DNA from: Oxytricha trifallax
Lineage: Eukaryota > Ciliophora > Spirotrichea > Sporadotrichida > Oxytrichidae
Length of the DNA: 64,000 nt
Assembly: GCA_000711775.1 (NCBI GenBank)
Contig: ARYC01000775.1
Coordinates: 1 to 64,000, forward strand
Direction: 5' to 3'
Shown: piece by piece, positions 1-10,985 of the stretch
Position numbering within the stretch: position 1 is the stretch's first letter
How the letters are laid out: the number at the start of each line of letters is the position of its first letter
The notes under the pieces: model-generated
Seen by the model: the letters and a program-made list of their open reading frames with translations, nothing else
Told to the model about the DNA's origin: nothing
Database searches by the model: none
Translations under genes and position numbers: made by a program

Positions 1-878
1 AACTCTTCCTTGTTTCTTTGGTCTTATGAACAGAAAGATTATCAACGAATAGTATAATCCCTTATTCAGGGTACTTCTCTCTCAGCTGTTCTAAGAACTT
101 TATATACTACTTTGTCCTAATAGAGCGAGGATGAATAAGATAAGTTTCTAAACCAGTATCCTCGCTAATTCCTCCAAGAATTTCCATTGTTTATACCTTG
201 ACTTTCTAGTCATATACTTCTATGTTGCTATGCCTCTTATACCAAGACTTCTAGATGAAAGTGTTGAATATAAACACAGCCTCGTCAGCATGAATAAACT
301 TAATATCATTCTATTAGGCTCTCTGTATTTAATTATAAATATAATTTAAGTTGTTGTTGTAAAATGGCAGAGTGAAATCAATTACTATCTTGATACGATT
401 TACACCTTTGTAAGAGATACCGTTTAGTTTATAAATGTTTGCAACAGACTATGCAGAGATCTTCAACTCAGGGAACTGGCGATGAAACATAATGCTCGTT
501 AGTCGAGAGAGAAGTGAGCCCAATACTGCAAAGTTTTTTCATTAATAAGATAGTCAATATGCTTCTATAGAAACTTAGACTTCCTCTTAGGCTAAGAATT
601 CAGCTATTATTGCTTTAATTACACCTTTCAAGCAGTGAGAACGAACAGTGCAGCTAAGAGCAGTGCAATAGACTTATAGTTCAGTACTGGTTTGACTTAT
701 TCACTATACATATCACAGCCATAACGCAGTTTAAACACTAAATCTATATACTCTTCATCATAAATAGACCCCAAAAGCTTGCAATTTAGTCTCGCATTTA
801 ATTAATAACCCCAACCCCTAACAAATTCCCTACAAATCAAAGCACTTATAAACCTCATTAAGGGGTTTTGGGGTTTTG
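1..878 (-). mobile_element. TBE (telomere-bearing element) end with N-terminal half of transposase, cut by window start
   Basis: The right end reads G4T4G4T4G at 862-878 and is followed by ATT (879-881), a fit to the ANT target of TBEs. Internally, the minus strand from about 770 down to 1 matches the transposase of the complete TBEs at 23009 and 39276, including the region matching [18 protein letters not shown] near the start and the KYWAHFSL-like stretch. TBE transposases are Tc1/mariner-related DDE enzymes that act in the developing macronucleus. The copy sits inside the SAS-6 coding region, right after a Lys-His-Asn codon run, so it probably behaves as an IES. Its other end lies outside the window. 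Confidence 0.9.
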
Positions 879-3180
879 ATTGTGCTTATCCTGCATGCTG
901 TCCATTTAAATTTGGCGTTCTTCTTGAAGTTACTGCATCAAGCTGTTGAATTTCTATTCGTCCAACTTTATATGCAATATAATCTTAAAATATTGATTGA
1001 AGTATTCATCTGTGTTTTATAAAAGGACTATAATTTAACTTTTGGTTGTTCATATAGTTCTGAAGTTCTTGCATTTACTTCTAGACTGATAAAACTTAGT
1101 TATTGTGTTGTTGAATGAGTTATTCCCTCTTGACTTCATCTTGCTTGATACGCTCGTTTTCTTGTTCTTTCATTTCCTGAGTTTAGCGGCGGAGATCTTC
1201 AATTAAAGACACAGTTTTCTAGTCTCTCACACATTTCTAGAAAATTAAACTTTCAAATGATATGGATTTTATCAATCCAGTTCTGATAAGTTACATGATT
1301 TTTATAATCACTGCTGAGTTAGCTATAGCTACATCATAAGACTCTTCTCTTAATTTAAGATCCTATTCAAATTACAGCTGTAAGTTTCTCTTCTCCTGTT
1401 CAAATCTTGACTGCTACTCACTCTGTTCTATCAGCTGTCTCTCTCTGAGATCATGTATATGCTTCTCTTCATCCATCTTCATTTGAGAGATGATTTTCTT
1501 GTTGTCTTCAGTCAGCTAATTTATTTGTACTAACAATCCCTCGTAGTCGTGCTTAAGGAGCTCATGTTTGTGACGCATCTCATGTAGTTCTTGGGTTAAG
1601 TTTTGTCCGTTTTATTTGTGCTCTGCAAATTTACCTGCTAGATACTTATCTAAGAAACTTACAAGATTCATTATGAAATTCAGGATCAAAATATATTCAT
1701 ATTATAAATACTTTTTCAAAGTCTCATCACTACCTTATTTGGTAATAAGGGAGAGAACTATCAGGGATTGATATTAATTCTATTCTATGAATGAAAAAGT
1801 TGATTCATTTCCAACTCCAGTCTAAAATTAGGAATAGTTTGATCTAAATGACATTGGTATTATAAATAAGAATGCCATTTCTTAAATATAAATACGTAAA
1901 TTCTTTAATTTTCACAATAGAATATGATCACCCTATCTTTGAATGCAATTTTAGCACTTCTCGATCTGCTCAACTATAAAGTAGGGAAACTGCTAGAAAT
2001 CAAACAAGAATTGTTGTTTCTGCTTTATTTAATGAAAATCAGATTCCAAGCAGTCCAGTGAGTACAAGAAGTATGGATTTTACTCATCAGTAATTTCTAA
2101 TGTCATGATTTGCTGTTGCGAAGAGTTTGATTATGCGTTCAAGACAATTTTAATGTTTAGCATTTAATCGAAATCTTCTCTGTCTAAGCATTTCACTTTT
2201 ACAAGAAGTGGTTTGTCATAGACTATTTCTTGTAACTTAAAGTGCCCTCTAGGGTCATGAGGAAAAGTTGGATATTTACTAGATGTAGTCTAGGGATTTT
2301 ATTGTGGGAGAGAATAATTTGTTGTGATTTAGCTCTTGAATGGGGTCTCTTGATAGTCACTTTATCTGCTTGATATCGTACTGTAGGGATTATGAACTTA
2401 TTAACCCATATTATTTTACTAAATTGGTTAGTATGCTTAGACATGGGATTGCATGCCACCATTAATCATAGGATTGGTGCTTGTCATCGTGTTTTAATTA
2501 CCTAAAGTAGGGAGTGGTTAGTGATTTGACTTTTAAGGTTGAATATGATTACCATTATTGAAGACATTATTGGGGTAAGTCTGATGTTGAGAACCTTGTG
2601 GCTGTCTCATTTATTATTGAGCTGTTTGATTGAATCCATTATTTTGCATTATATTAGCTTGTGAGTTGGTATTTACATTTTGCTGATTAAAGTACTAGCT
2701 CATCCCATTGTTATTTTTGGGAGAGTGATAGTTGCTCTTTTGGCCTCCTACCATATTATTTGAATTTGAGCTATCCATTGATTGATTAATCAATTGATTA
2801 TGTTGAGCGAGGTTTTAAGAACTAAGAGCTTAATTGCTTCCGTACCCTGTCATTGTTTATCCAAAGCTTAAAGACCCTAAAAATGAATTTATTGATATGG
2901 TTAATGTATACTTACCAGTTTGAGCTAGGTTTTAAGAGCTGAAATTTTAATTCAAATTTTGAGTTTAATAAAAAGAAGAGGGATTTTACACATTTGTATT
3001 CCCAATGGATGGGTTATTTATACTTGCTCCATTACCTATTAAAAATTCTTTAGATTACTTCTTTAACCTTAAATCAATGAACTTACCACTTAAATCTATT
3101 TTCCTTAAGCCAGTAGTGATCTAGGATATCGAAGTTTGCTTGGTGGGGTTAAATATTGAATTGTAATTTGAAGAGTCCAT
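879..3180 (-). CDS. SAS6: SAS-6 centriole assembly protein, germline copy with IESs and introns; C-terminus beyond the TBE
   Basis: SAS-6 forms the ninefold cartwheel hub of basal bodies. Reading from ATG 3180-3178, two short introns with GTAAGT and TAG ends (3086-3036 and 2915-2877) join Asn/Gln-rich exons. These make an N-terminal extension of roughly 250 residues that is unusual for the family. The conserved globular domain follows, with ITDEQNPYFLYSL, FLFDFQQFPYFIVEQIEKC and FSFIEQNQYQSL. They line up with the human stretches around DDTDPFFLYNL, DFLAFPQKFIDLL and VVETNPFKHL. After the KKYLAGKF junction a long coiled coil begins (MDEEKHIHDLRERQLIEQ and onward). Three IESs with clear pointers interrupt it. 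One base seems missing near 1805-1815, where the frame slips between IPNFRLELE and NESTFSFIE. This could be an assembly error or a real lesion. The last visible codons (DKHN) abut the TBE at 878, so the protein end lies outside the window. Confidence 0.87.
970..1043. other. IES in SAS-6, pointer AACTTT
   Basis: AACTTT occurs at 964-969 and 1038-1043. Removing the spacer with one copy joins two coiled-coil segments in frame (MNNQ, then KLDEQKFNSLMQQLQEE on the minus strand). The unspliced frame hits TGA. Confidence 0.85.
1648..1713. other. IES in SAS-6, pointer ATACTT
   Basis: ATACTT at 1642-1647 and 1708-1713 flanks a 60-bp AT-rich spacer. Excision gives DETLKKYLAGKFAEHK on the minus strand, restoring the end of the SAS-6 head domain and the start of its coiled coil. 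Confidence 0.85.
1845..1929. other. IES in SAS-6, pointer TGATC
   Basis: TGATC at 1840-1844 and 1925-1929. Excision fuses the EQIEKC part of the head domain to the IPNFRLELE strand, as expected from the family. Confidence 0.75.
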
Positions 3181-3495
3181 TTTCAATTTTAATTGTGAAT
3201 ATATTCTGCAAATTCAATTTATCTTTTGAAATTTAAATTGTACCCTACACCCATCAACTACTTACAAAGCCTTATAGTTCGTATAAAAATATACTATATT
3301 TGGAAATATGATTAATAAATATATAATGTGAATTTAGAAGATAGAGAAAAGTTAATAAAAATAAGAATAGATTTTAAAAATTACTATAAGAACTTTTTTA
3401 GATTAATTTAGGAGATATAATCAAATTTTAACAAATAACATTAAATGAAATTATTTAATCTATCCCCCCAATAATTTTATAGATAAAAAGAAATA
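3181..3495. other. Intergenic spacer between divergent SAS-6 and Tubby-domain genes
   Basis: About 80% A+T with no readable coding run. The two genes start at its edges and point away from each other. It holds a short C tract near 3468-3473. I see nothing else. Confidence 0.5.
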
Positions 3496-6400
3496 ATGGA
3501 AAATTAGTAAAATTATGGAATAAACAGTGGGATTGTAGGAGCAGCTTCAAATATTTATAATTCTAAGACTAAATAATAACCATCTCCCTACTTTGGTTCA
3601 AACTAAAACAAACCCATCTACCTGGGAGATGAGAAAAATTTAAAGAAAAAGCGTGGCGCGGAGCTACTCTAAACTGATGAAGATGACTAAGAATAATTTG
3701 ATAGAGACTAGCATTATATAAGATAAAATATATAGATTATTTTATTCATATATAAAATATACCTTAGTCTTAACATGAAAAATATAACATAAAATCTATT
3801 TTCTAATAAATTTTAAGAATTTTAAATAAATATTTGAGATTTAGCAATAAGATAATTATTAGATGTAAATGGGAAATGTGTCTTAAAATTATATACCAAT
3901 AAATCAACAATTCGCAGTTACAAATAACAATTAATTATTCAATAATTTCAATCGCAGTACTAGTCCCACAAATGCCAATTAATAAAATTGTAATATTTCT
4001 TACTAAGTCCACTTTATTTCACTTAATATCACTTCAATTATAGTATTTATATAGTATTTTATTGAATAAAAGTCTGTACAGCGTAGATTCTTACAATCAA
4101 ACACAAACAGATAAATCTCGAACTAACAAGATAAAAAGCAATAATTTGTTTCATGGAGTAAATACTTTATAGAATAAAACTAACTCAAATGTGACAGGGC
4201 AAGCTTAGTAAAATATTATAGAAAGTGAAGTTTAAAACAATGTCAATGCTACTATTGGAGCAGCTACTTAAAACCTCAGAAATAGCAATAATAGTGGTGG
4301 AAATATATACAAATTCTACATATAATTTGTAGTATATTTAGGTGCATATAATTAAATTTGATGCATGGAAATGGTCCAAACATAAGTGTGATAAATTACA
4401 ATAATCCAACTATAAACATGAATTTTAATGAGAATTAATTCTCTAATTTGCAGGAACTAGCTGCAACAGCACAGCAGACAATCTATGAAGACCCTGATTT
4501 TTATGATTAATTAAACTTTTCAAAGGCGCATTCTAGTAAGAAATCCAAGTATGCGAACAATAATGGTCTATTTATTAAATATATATATATAATTTCATGT
4601 TTTATAATGGTCCATAAGCACAATAATATAACAATAATAGTAATAATAGTAACGCTTAAAATCACTTCAAAACAGCTGGTCCAGGATCACTGCTTGGCCA
4701 GAAACTTTAAGGGAGTTTATATTTAAAAGAATGTATTTCATTAATATTATTTCATTTTAGTTTTATTAAAATAAGTCCGAATTATAGATAGTAACAATTT
4801 ATAGAAATTTTATAATTTTTTACCACTATAAATTAATTTTTCCACTCTCATAACTTCAAAGTTTAGAATAATATAAAATAATTAGTTTTTTATAGTTTTG
4901 AATTAATCCAATTAAAAACATTTAAGTTTGGCATCTGCAACCATGAACCAACAAGCGAACGCTATAATAAAAACAGTACCAAATAACTTAACAAATCAGG
5001 TAAATCCATACGCAGATAATGAACCACTCTCTAGGTCTACTAAAAATATGAATTAACCCATGAGTTAGTAAATATCAAGAGCTAACTCCAGGTAAGATTT
5101 GAATATTACTCATAAAATTTATATATAATTATAACTATTTTTATCTAAAACTTTATATAGCAATAGCAGCATTGGAGGAGATGATCAGGGAAATTCAGAT
5201 ATCGATGAAATAGGGATGGAAGTGTAAAAAAAGAAAGTCATTAAGAAAAAAGTTATTAAAAAGATTATTAAGAGGAAGAATCCAGATGGCACTGATGCAC
5301 CAACACAAGTTACTACTATTAACAATTTTTATTATGAACTATATACTCTAATCAGTATTCCATATTTATTAAAAAGTATTTCTTGTTAATTTTATATTAG
5401 CAATATAATCATAGATAAAGATTAAAATAATAAAAACTAATAATAAATTAATAACAACGCTAACTCATTAAACAACTACGGTTTAGATTCCACATCAACC
5501 AGTAATAACTTATAATCAACACATAATTAAAGTATAAATTAGGATTAATCAGTAATTCAACCCAATAATGGAGAGCCCAAACGTAAAATAATCAAGAAAA
5601 TCATTAAGAAAAAGAAGAAACCAGCAGATGGAATGGATGCTAACGAGTAAAACAACCTATAATCTTAGCAATAATTACTTCAATAGCAATAACAGCAGCT
5701 GCTTATGTTGTAAAAACAGCAAGAAGAGTAGGCTATATAGAAAAAACAAGAATATCAACAGGAAATGCTGAAATAAAAACAGCAACTGCAGAAATTGACA
5801 TCCCCTACAACATAATTCAACCCAAAACAACAAAGAAGTGGGAATAAACATACAGATAATAATCAAACTACAACTCAAAACGATGATGGAGCAGATTCTT
5901 AAGATGAAAACGATCTAGCTGATGAGGAGGTGTAGATTATACAACAGAGAGGAGCCAAGAAAACTCAAATGGGTAATATAGCATCAAGAGGAAGAAATAG
6001 CAGGTAGCAGATCCCAAAAGAGGAGGCAGGGTCAATTGAGATACCTTAAAGAAAGCAGGCAATTTACAACAAAAAACAGTAACAGTAAGATGATGAGGAT
6101 GTGAGTGAAGCATATGAAGAAAAGAAAATAGTTAAGAATCCATAAAGAAGGAGAGAAAACACGAACCTCTAATCTGACTAAGATGATCAATAAAATAGTA
6201 AAAATTTTAATGTGAAGTTTTATATATGAATATGTAATTTTTAATTATTTCATCCAATGATAATGAAGAAGATGAGGAAGAATAAAATACTAAGCTTAAA
6301 AAATTGCAAATAGCCAGAAAATAAAAGTTATTATAGCAACAGCAGCGTATGGAATTAGAGGAAACTAAAAATCCAGATTTTAGGTAGAATGCAAAACGAG

Positions 6401-8356
6401 CTCAATCTGAGATGGGTCATCATTAAAAAACTGATATTCGGAAGGGCATCAAAAAGACACAGTAACAACAGGAATAGCAATCATAAAATAAGAAAATACA
6501 GTAGTCAAAGGCTGATTCAAATATAGATCAAGAAGAGGATGCTGATGAATACGATAGTGAAGAGGAGTATGATAGTGAGGACGTCAGAGAAGAAGTTGAA
6601 GGTTCAGATGATAGTGCAGCTAGAAAATTAAAAGAATACAGAAAACAGCAATAAAAATTAGAAGTTGCACAAATGCAGTTAAATAGAGAGAAAATGAAGC
6701 TTGAGAAGTAAAAGCCTATGATACTTTAGCAACAACAAAATCAAGCTTAGAATGGCAAAATATTAAATTAGAAAGTTAATTGCTAGGTGGTACCAACCAC
6801 TTAGGACTTTCTAATAGAGCTTTCTACTACACTAAGGCCTACCGAGGGCAGGTAGGGGGTTGCTGGGCGCAACGCATGAGGGACCAGTCGGCGGGGTTCA
6901 ATCTGTCAGCATTCACTCTTCGAGTGAGCTGGATCCTAAGATTTCCCTGCATTAGATGAGTTACCTGGCTTGAGTTCAGTTTCCTAGGTAATAGGGAGCA
7001 GGATGAAGGTACGCTCTGCCTTCAAAAGTGAGAAGACGAAAACCATTGAAGCCAACGATAAGGATTTTTCTCCCACACCGGGTTAGGGTACTGAAGCTAC
7101 CACAGCGAAAGGACAGGGATTACGTTTCCCAGCAGCGGTGGGACCGGTAAGCGTTTTTCTCCAACTTCTGTTTCCTGGTTGAATCTTGCAAGCTCTGTCC
7201 GGGTTGTAACCAGACATCTTGATTTCGGGAGGAGACTAGGTGATAGCGAGATTGGTTTTTTCGGAGTTTTCTACTTCACGACTGCCACGTCACGGAATAT
7301 GCCACGTCAACTCACTCAGATACGTCTACGTCACGACTAAGATTGATGGTTTGATTTTAGTATTAAACAGTGATATGTTAAAATTTATTTGATTTTAAAT
7401 CATTCATCAAGCTTAGAATGGCGCTTAAATGTTAAAACCCAATGGGCAGCCATTAATATAGAAACCATTGTCTTTTAAAGTTGCGATATGTGACCCTGAA
7501 AGCTATAAGGCGTTCGTTGATTAAATTGTTTATGGGACTAAAATGCGAGAATTGATTATGAGCCCCATTCCTTTTCAAATGGGTTAACTTAGATTCACAA
7601 TTGAGAGACATAGGACTGGGTTCAACCGCATACACCCCAGTTATTACATATATTTGGAGAAAAATCAAGGAGGCAGACTTTTAATACTATATGCAAAGAA
7701 AAGAGCGTTTAATAAGACAGCGAATTACTTAATTTCTAAACTTGTTAGAATTACTTATTCTATAATTTTATGAGAAGTCAATCCAAAATTCCCTAAACTA
7801 ATTTATACTTGTAATATGAGTTTATGGAGAAAAACAAAAAGACAAGAAGCAACGATGTTTGTCTTGGTAAGCTACGTGCAAATCCTGAAGGTGACAAGTA
7901 TGTCCTCTATGATAACGGAGAAAACTACACTAAAGCTTCACATTCATAGTAAGAAAAGATAAGAAACGAGCATGGAGTGTTCTAGTATAGGTATGAGCCT
8001 TGTAATGTGGGAAATATCAGGAAAATGGTAGTGGTTGTACCTATACTACAGCAGACTACTTTGGCTTAGGGTATGCCAGTTGATAATACACTCCCATTCA
8101 AAGTTATAATATTAAAAAATGCTTTAAATTTCAGCTTAATTACTGAATTCTTTTATATTTGATGTAGAATTCACTAATAGAATTTACAAATTTATATTAG
8201 GCCAAGACTAAAATGGTAATTTAGTAGTAATGACTTAGAAATTATGGAAACCTCTGAAAGATTAAGACACTATAATAGAAACTTTCACTCGAGAGGGTGT
8301 TAGAAACCTAAATTACTAAGTTTTCGTTGACAATCCACCAGCCTGGAATCCAAGTA
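3496..8356 (+). CDS. Tubby-domain protein with Lys/Gln-rich N-terminal region; MDSs 5' to the inverted last MDS
   Basis: Tubby-like proteins bind phosphoinositides and serve in membrane and ciliary trafficking. The frame opens at ATG 3496 (MENQQNYGIN). It runs through Asn/Gln-rich blocks, two repeated lysine blocks (VIKKKVIKKIIKRK near 5240, KRKIIKKIIKKKKK near 5582), a Gln-rich coiled stretch (5650-5790) and acidic segments (6500-6600). The C-terminal domain begins near 7450. It shows QLRFTIERHRTG, PSYYIYLEKN and KTANYLISK, then CLGKLRANPEGDKYVLYDNG, RKMVVVVPIL and NPPAWNP, which parallel LRCTIER, FPTYYLHLE, SNYLISL, VGKLRSN, KMSVIIPGM and APVWN of tubby. Several IESs interrupt it, plus an intron at 5092-5160 and a GC-rich insertion at 6757. 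The last plus-strand block stops near 8356. The C-terminal residues ([18 protein letters not shown]) are encoded inverted at 10985-10830. About ten residues between them were not located. Confidence 0.85.
4305..4372. other. IES in the Tubby gene, pointer TGGAAAT
   Basis: TGGAAAT at 4298-4304 and 4366-4372. Excision joins NNSGG to NGPNISVINYNN in frame. Confidence 0.8.
4569..4612. other. IES in the Tubby gene, pointer ATAATGGTC
   Basis: The 9-bp repeat lies at 4560-4568 and 4604-4612. Removal gives KYANNNGPQAQQYNNN in frame. The spacer is almost pure A+T. Confidence 0.85.
4719..4929. other. IES in the Tubby gene, pointer AGTTT
   Basis: AGTTT at 4714-4718 and 4925-4929. This junction keeps the frame (LGQKLQGSLASATMNQQ). 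The alternative repeat TTTAAG nearby would give an early TGA, which supports AGTTT. Confidence 0.7.
6757..7405. mobile_element. GC-rich retroposon-like (SINE-like) repeat, copy 1, inside the Tubby gene
   Basis: This 649-bp block is far richer in G+C than its surroundings and is nearly identical to 35025-35689. It is flanked by a perfect 17-bp direct repeat (6740-6756 and 7406-7422). The second copy has a different 13-bp flanking repeat. Variable target duplications of this length are typical of LINE-mediated insertion. No long ORF was seen. The motif GGTTCAATCTG near 6896 resembles a Pol III B box but is a weak match. The block contains in-frame TGA, so the Tubby gene needs it removed or is broken here. 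A 3'-truncated LINE or a structured RNA gene are alternatives. Confidence 0.75.
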
Positions 8357-8369
8357 AATATTTTATCAT

Positions 8370-9650
8370 GTTTATATATATCTTTAGAAACAAACACTTA
8401 AACTTTAACATGAAGTTATATAATTTATTTATGTTGAAGCAATCATACATAAACATTTTTTATAAACAAATGTTTATGTATATGATTTCAAAGGAAGAGT
8501 TACTTAACCATCAATTAAGAATTTCTAGCTTATCCCATATCCCATTAAATATATGTATATTAATAAAATTTGACATAAAAATGAAGTTATAATTCTAAAT
8601 TATGTCTGCAAGTTAATAGTTTTTAGATTTGTTTTTATAGTTTTTTAAGATTCATTTGCAATTTAATTTATGCTGATGTGTATAAAATAATTCACTTTTT
8701 GATAATATTATTCTGAATATTTTGAATAGAACCAGTCTTAAACACTCCTGTTCTGCTCACATTATTGTTTTAGTTTTACTGAGGCTGTTAACTGTATCTT
8801 TTGTCCATTGGTTGCTGGCCAATTGAAAGCCATTCGGCAAGTGATAACGGCTGATTTCTCTATAAAATTGCGTTTTTATTTAGTTTACACATAGAAAGGG
8901 TTTATACATAATAAATCGTGGTTATTAATAGTTTTACTATGATCACCACTGCAATTAGAATAAACTACTTACTTGATACTATGAAGCTTATCTACCAGTG
9001 GTGGAGTATTGCCTGGGTTACTAAGAAACATGATTGTAAGTTGCCGCATGTTAGTCCAAAATCATATTAGCTTATTAATTAGATTTCTGATGATTCAGCT
9101 TTTGTCTCATCATTTGAATCTACTATGGCTGATTCATGCTTAAATAATATATAAATCTAGTAGTTATTAGTTTATAGGGAATTCAAAGAAATTAATGTAA
9201 GAATATCATCTAAATTTATAATTTAAAAGGAGCTTCTTTTTACGGTTTCAATTTGCTTTAACACTTGATATCTCTCAATAGTTTGCACAGGAGCTGAGCT
9301 TTAATTATTGAATAAGAAATAATTTATTGGAATTTGCTGCTGTTAATTTATCTAAATAAATACGATTTAATGAGAAAGATAATTCATCTCTTAACAAGCA
9401 TATTTGTAATATAATAACTATGTTAACCATTTTAAGGATGGACACTGGTACTTTTTCTTTCTCTTCTAAGGGAAAAAGATTGTGAAACTTAGTTTTAAGC
9501 AATTTGAGAATTCTGGGACATGCTAGATAATGCAGAAGATTCTGATATCATTGGGTTAATTTAAGTTTCCAGGCCAGAGTTATTCTGATTATTTACTCAT
9601 TAATTCACGTGTTAAAATCGCAATCATTTCAACATCGTTTTAGAGAGAAT
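8370..9650. other. AT-rich stretch between Tubby MDSs and CTU1, with unassigned coding-like islands
   Basis: Two islands have more balanced base use: 8735-8930 (plus frame with NCIFCPLVAGQLKAIRQ) and 8935-9150 (plus frame with YQWWSIAWVTKKHDCK; the minus frame is also open, with YDFGLTCGNLQSC). A third near 9500-9600 is open on both strands. None matches a family I know. They could be MDSs of the Tubby or CTU1 genes, whose missing parts must lie somewhere, or of another gene. Confidence 0.35.
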
Positions 9651-9659
9651 TTTTAAAAG

Positions 9660-10517
9660 AATGTAGTGAAATAATCTAGTTTCTTGAAGTGAGCATACAT
9701 GACAATTTCCTTCTCATAAGTATATTTGAATGGCTTGCATCTTGGCAGAGCGTCCTCCCTGCCAGTCATAATATCAACACACTTGTGCAGCCTGAAGAAG
9801 TCTCCTCTGAGAATATTCATGTAGACTGTCTCGGCAATATCATCTGCATTATGCCCAGTTACAATCTTATCTGCTTTTATTAACATAGCTCCTCTGTCAA
9901 GAGCCTGTCTCCTGAATACTCCACAAAATGTGCAATTGTTTGTTAAACCTATCACTTTCACGATTTCGTCCATGGTCCAGCCATAGAGGTCTTTGTAGGA
10001 CACTATTGTTAGGGGGAGGTCGTAAGTTATTTAATTTTTCTTTACTGTTTCTAAAGAGTCGTCTCTGTAACCTATGATTCCCTCATCTACTGAATTAAAT
10101 TTATTTAACATGTCAAAAAAGTGAAGGGCGATAAAACATCAGAGATAATTTAGTCAATATAAAAACTGAGAGAAGTTCTAAGTTTAAGCCATAGTCATAT
10201 CTCTTATTTAAGGTAGTCATAACATGTGCGAGTACTGTTGAATCCTTACCTCCACTAGCACCTATAGCTATGCGTTCTCCTCTTTTGAATAATGTATTGC
10301 TTAATTATTAAATTAAATATTTTATAGTTAACCAATTATTATCAATAGTCATAATAAAGTTTTTTGTAAAATTATACCCACTAATAAATATATTGGTAGT
10401 GATAGTATGATGAATTTCTTCCTCAAATACCATGTAGAAGCACTCATGACAAACAGGCATTTGGTTCTTAGGCCTCTTAATCTTGGCATTTCTCTCGTTG
10501 CAAAGTTCACACTTCAT
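9660..10517 (-). CDS. CTU1: Cytosolic tRNA 2-thiolation protein CTU1/NCS6, missing C-terminal part here
   Basis: CTU1 thiolates the wobble uridine of cytosolic tRNAs together with CTU2, using sulfur from URM1. The start at 10517 gives [16 protein letters not shown], with the N-terminal zinc cysteines and the FEEEIHHT signature. After the first IES comes the ATP-pyrophosphatase P-loop [14 protein letters not shown]. After the second come [26 protein letters not shown], the catalytic-region [34 protein letters not shown] and [22 protein letters not shown]. These are close to human and yeast CTU1 throughout. The frame then runs out near 9660. The expected continuation (ECxYAPEAxRG and the C-terminal zinc ribbon) was not found nearby, so at least one MDS must lie elsewhere or be scrambled. 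Confidence 0.92.
10094..10169. other. IES in CTU1, pointer ACTGA
   Basis: ACTGA at 10089-10093 and 10165-10169. Excision gives [18 protein letters not shown] on the minus strand. Confidence 0.85.
10298..10408. other. IES in CTU1, pointer GTAT
   Basis: GTAT at 10294-10297 and 10405-10408. Excision joins FEEEIHHT to [15 protein letters not shown] on the minus strand, matching the family spacing. Confidence 0.8.
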
Positions 10518-10829
10518 TTTATTAGTATATTAAGTATTTAGTGATGATATTATTATTATTTTTAGAGACAATATACTTAGTTAAGTACTTTAATTAACCT
10601 ATCAAAATATAGTTAAAGAAAGAGACTGCGTGCGTATATTACTGTAGTATAAATAATTATAGATAAATTAACACAAAATTTTAAGACTTTTTTAAAACTG
10701 ATTTCCTGAAGGTGTTCTTTATTGGTTAATAAATACATATATTTTTCATATAAAAATAATTAAATCTAAGGAATAGTTTTGATTTTATAAGTTCTATTAT
10801 AATTATTTAAATAAACTTATTGTGAAGAA

Positions 10830-10985
10830 TCAGTCAGTGTCAAAAGCTGAAAGAGCTAAGCCGAAAGCCTGAAATATACTAAAAGGGTATTGCACATCCA
10901 AAATAAATTGGTCCTTCCCATTTTTACCAAATTGCAAGACGAAATCTTACAGAGTTACCTGTCTTCTGCCATCCATCTCTGGGAT
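10830..10985 (-). CDS. Last MDS of the Tubby-domain gene, inverted
   Basis: The minus strand encodes [18 protein letters not shown] and then [18 protein letters not shown], ending TD and TGA (10832-10830). This is the tubby C-terminus: compare DYIVMQFG, LDYNYPL, QAFxIxLSSFD. No other tubby gene is in the window, and the plus-strand Tubby gene at 3496-8356 lacks exactly this part, so I infer it is that gene's final MDS in opposite orientation. The upstream edge and pointer are unclear: [12 protein letters not shown] is in frame, but the join to 8356 is not resolved. Confidence 0.85.

Noticed and set aside
862-878. True telomere or chromosome end
   Set aside because: Only two telomeric repeats occur, at the ends of transposon inverted repeats, followed by a 3-bp duplication and unique DNA. 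They are TBE ends, not telomeres.
2223-2462. 79-residue ORF in the standard code on the minus strand
   Set aside because: It is a shadow. The SAS-6 frame here is a different one, which is open only when TAA/TAG are read as Gln.
5675-5878. Leu/Phe-rich minus ORF resembling membrane segments
   Set aside because: It is the antisense of a Gln-rich coding block (CAA/CAG/TAA runs) of the Tubby gene.
6757-7405. rRNA or tRNA gene in the GC-rich block
   Set aside because: High G+C suggested an RNA gene, but no conserved rRNA core or tRNA cloverleaf was found. Two copies with target duplications fit a retroposon better.
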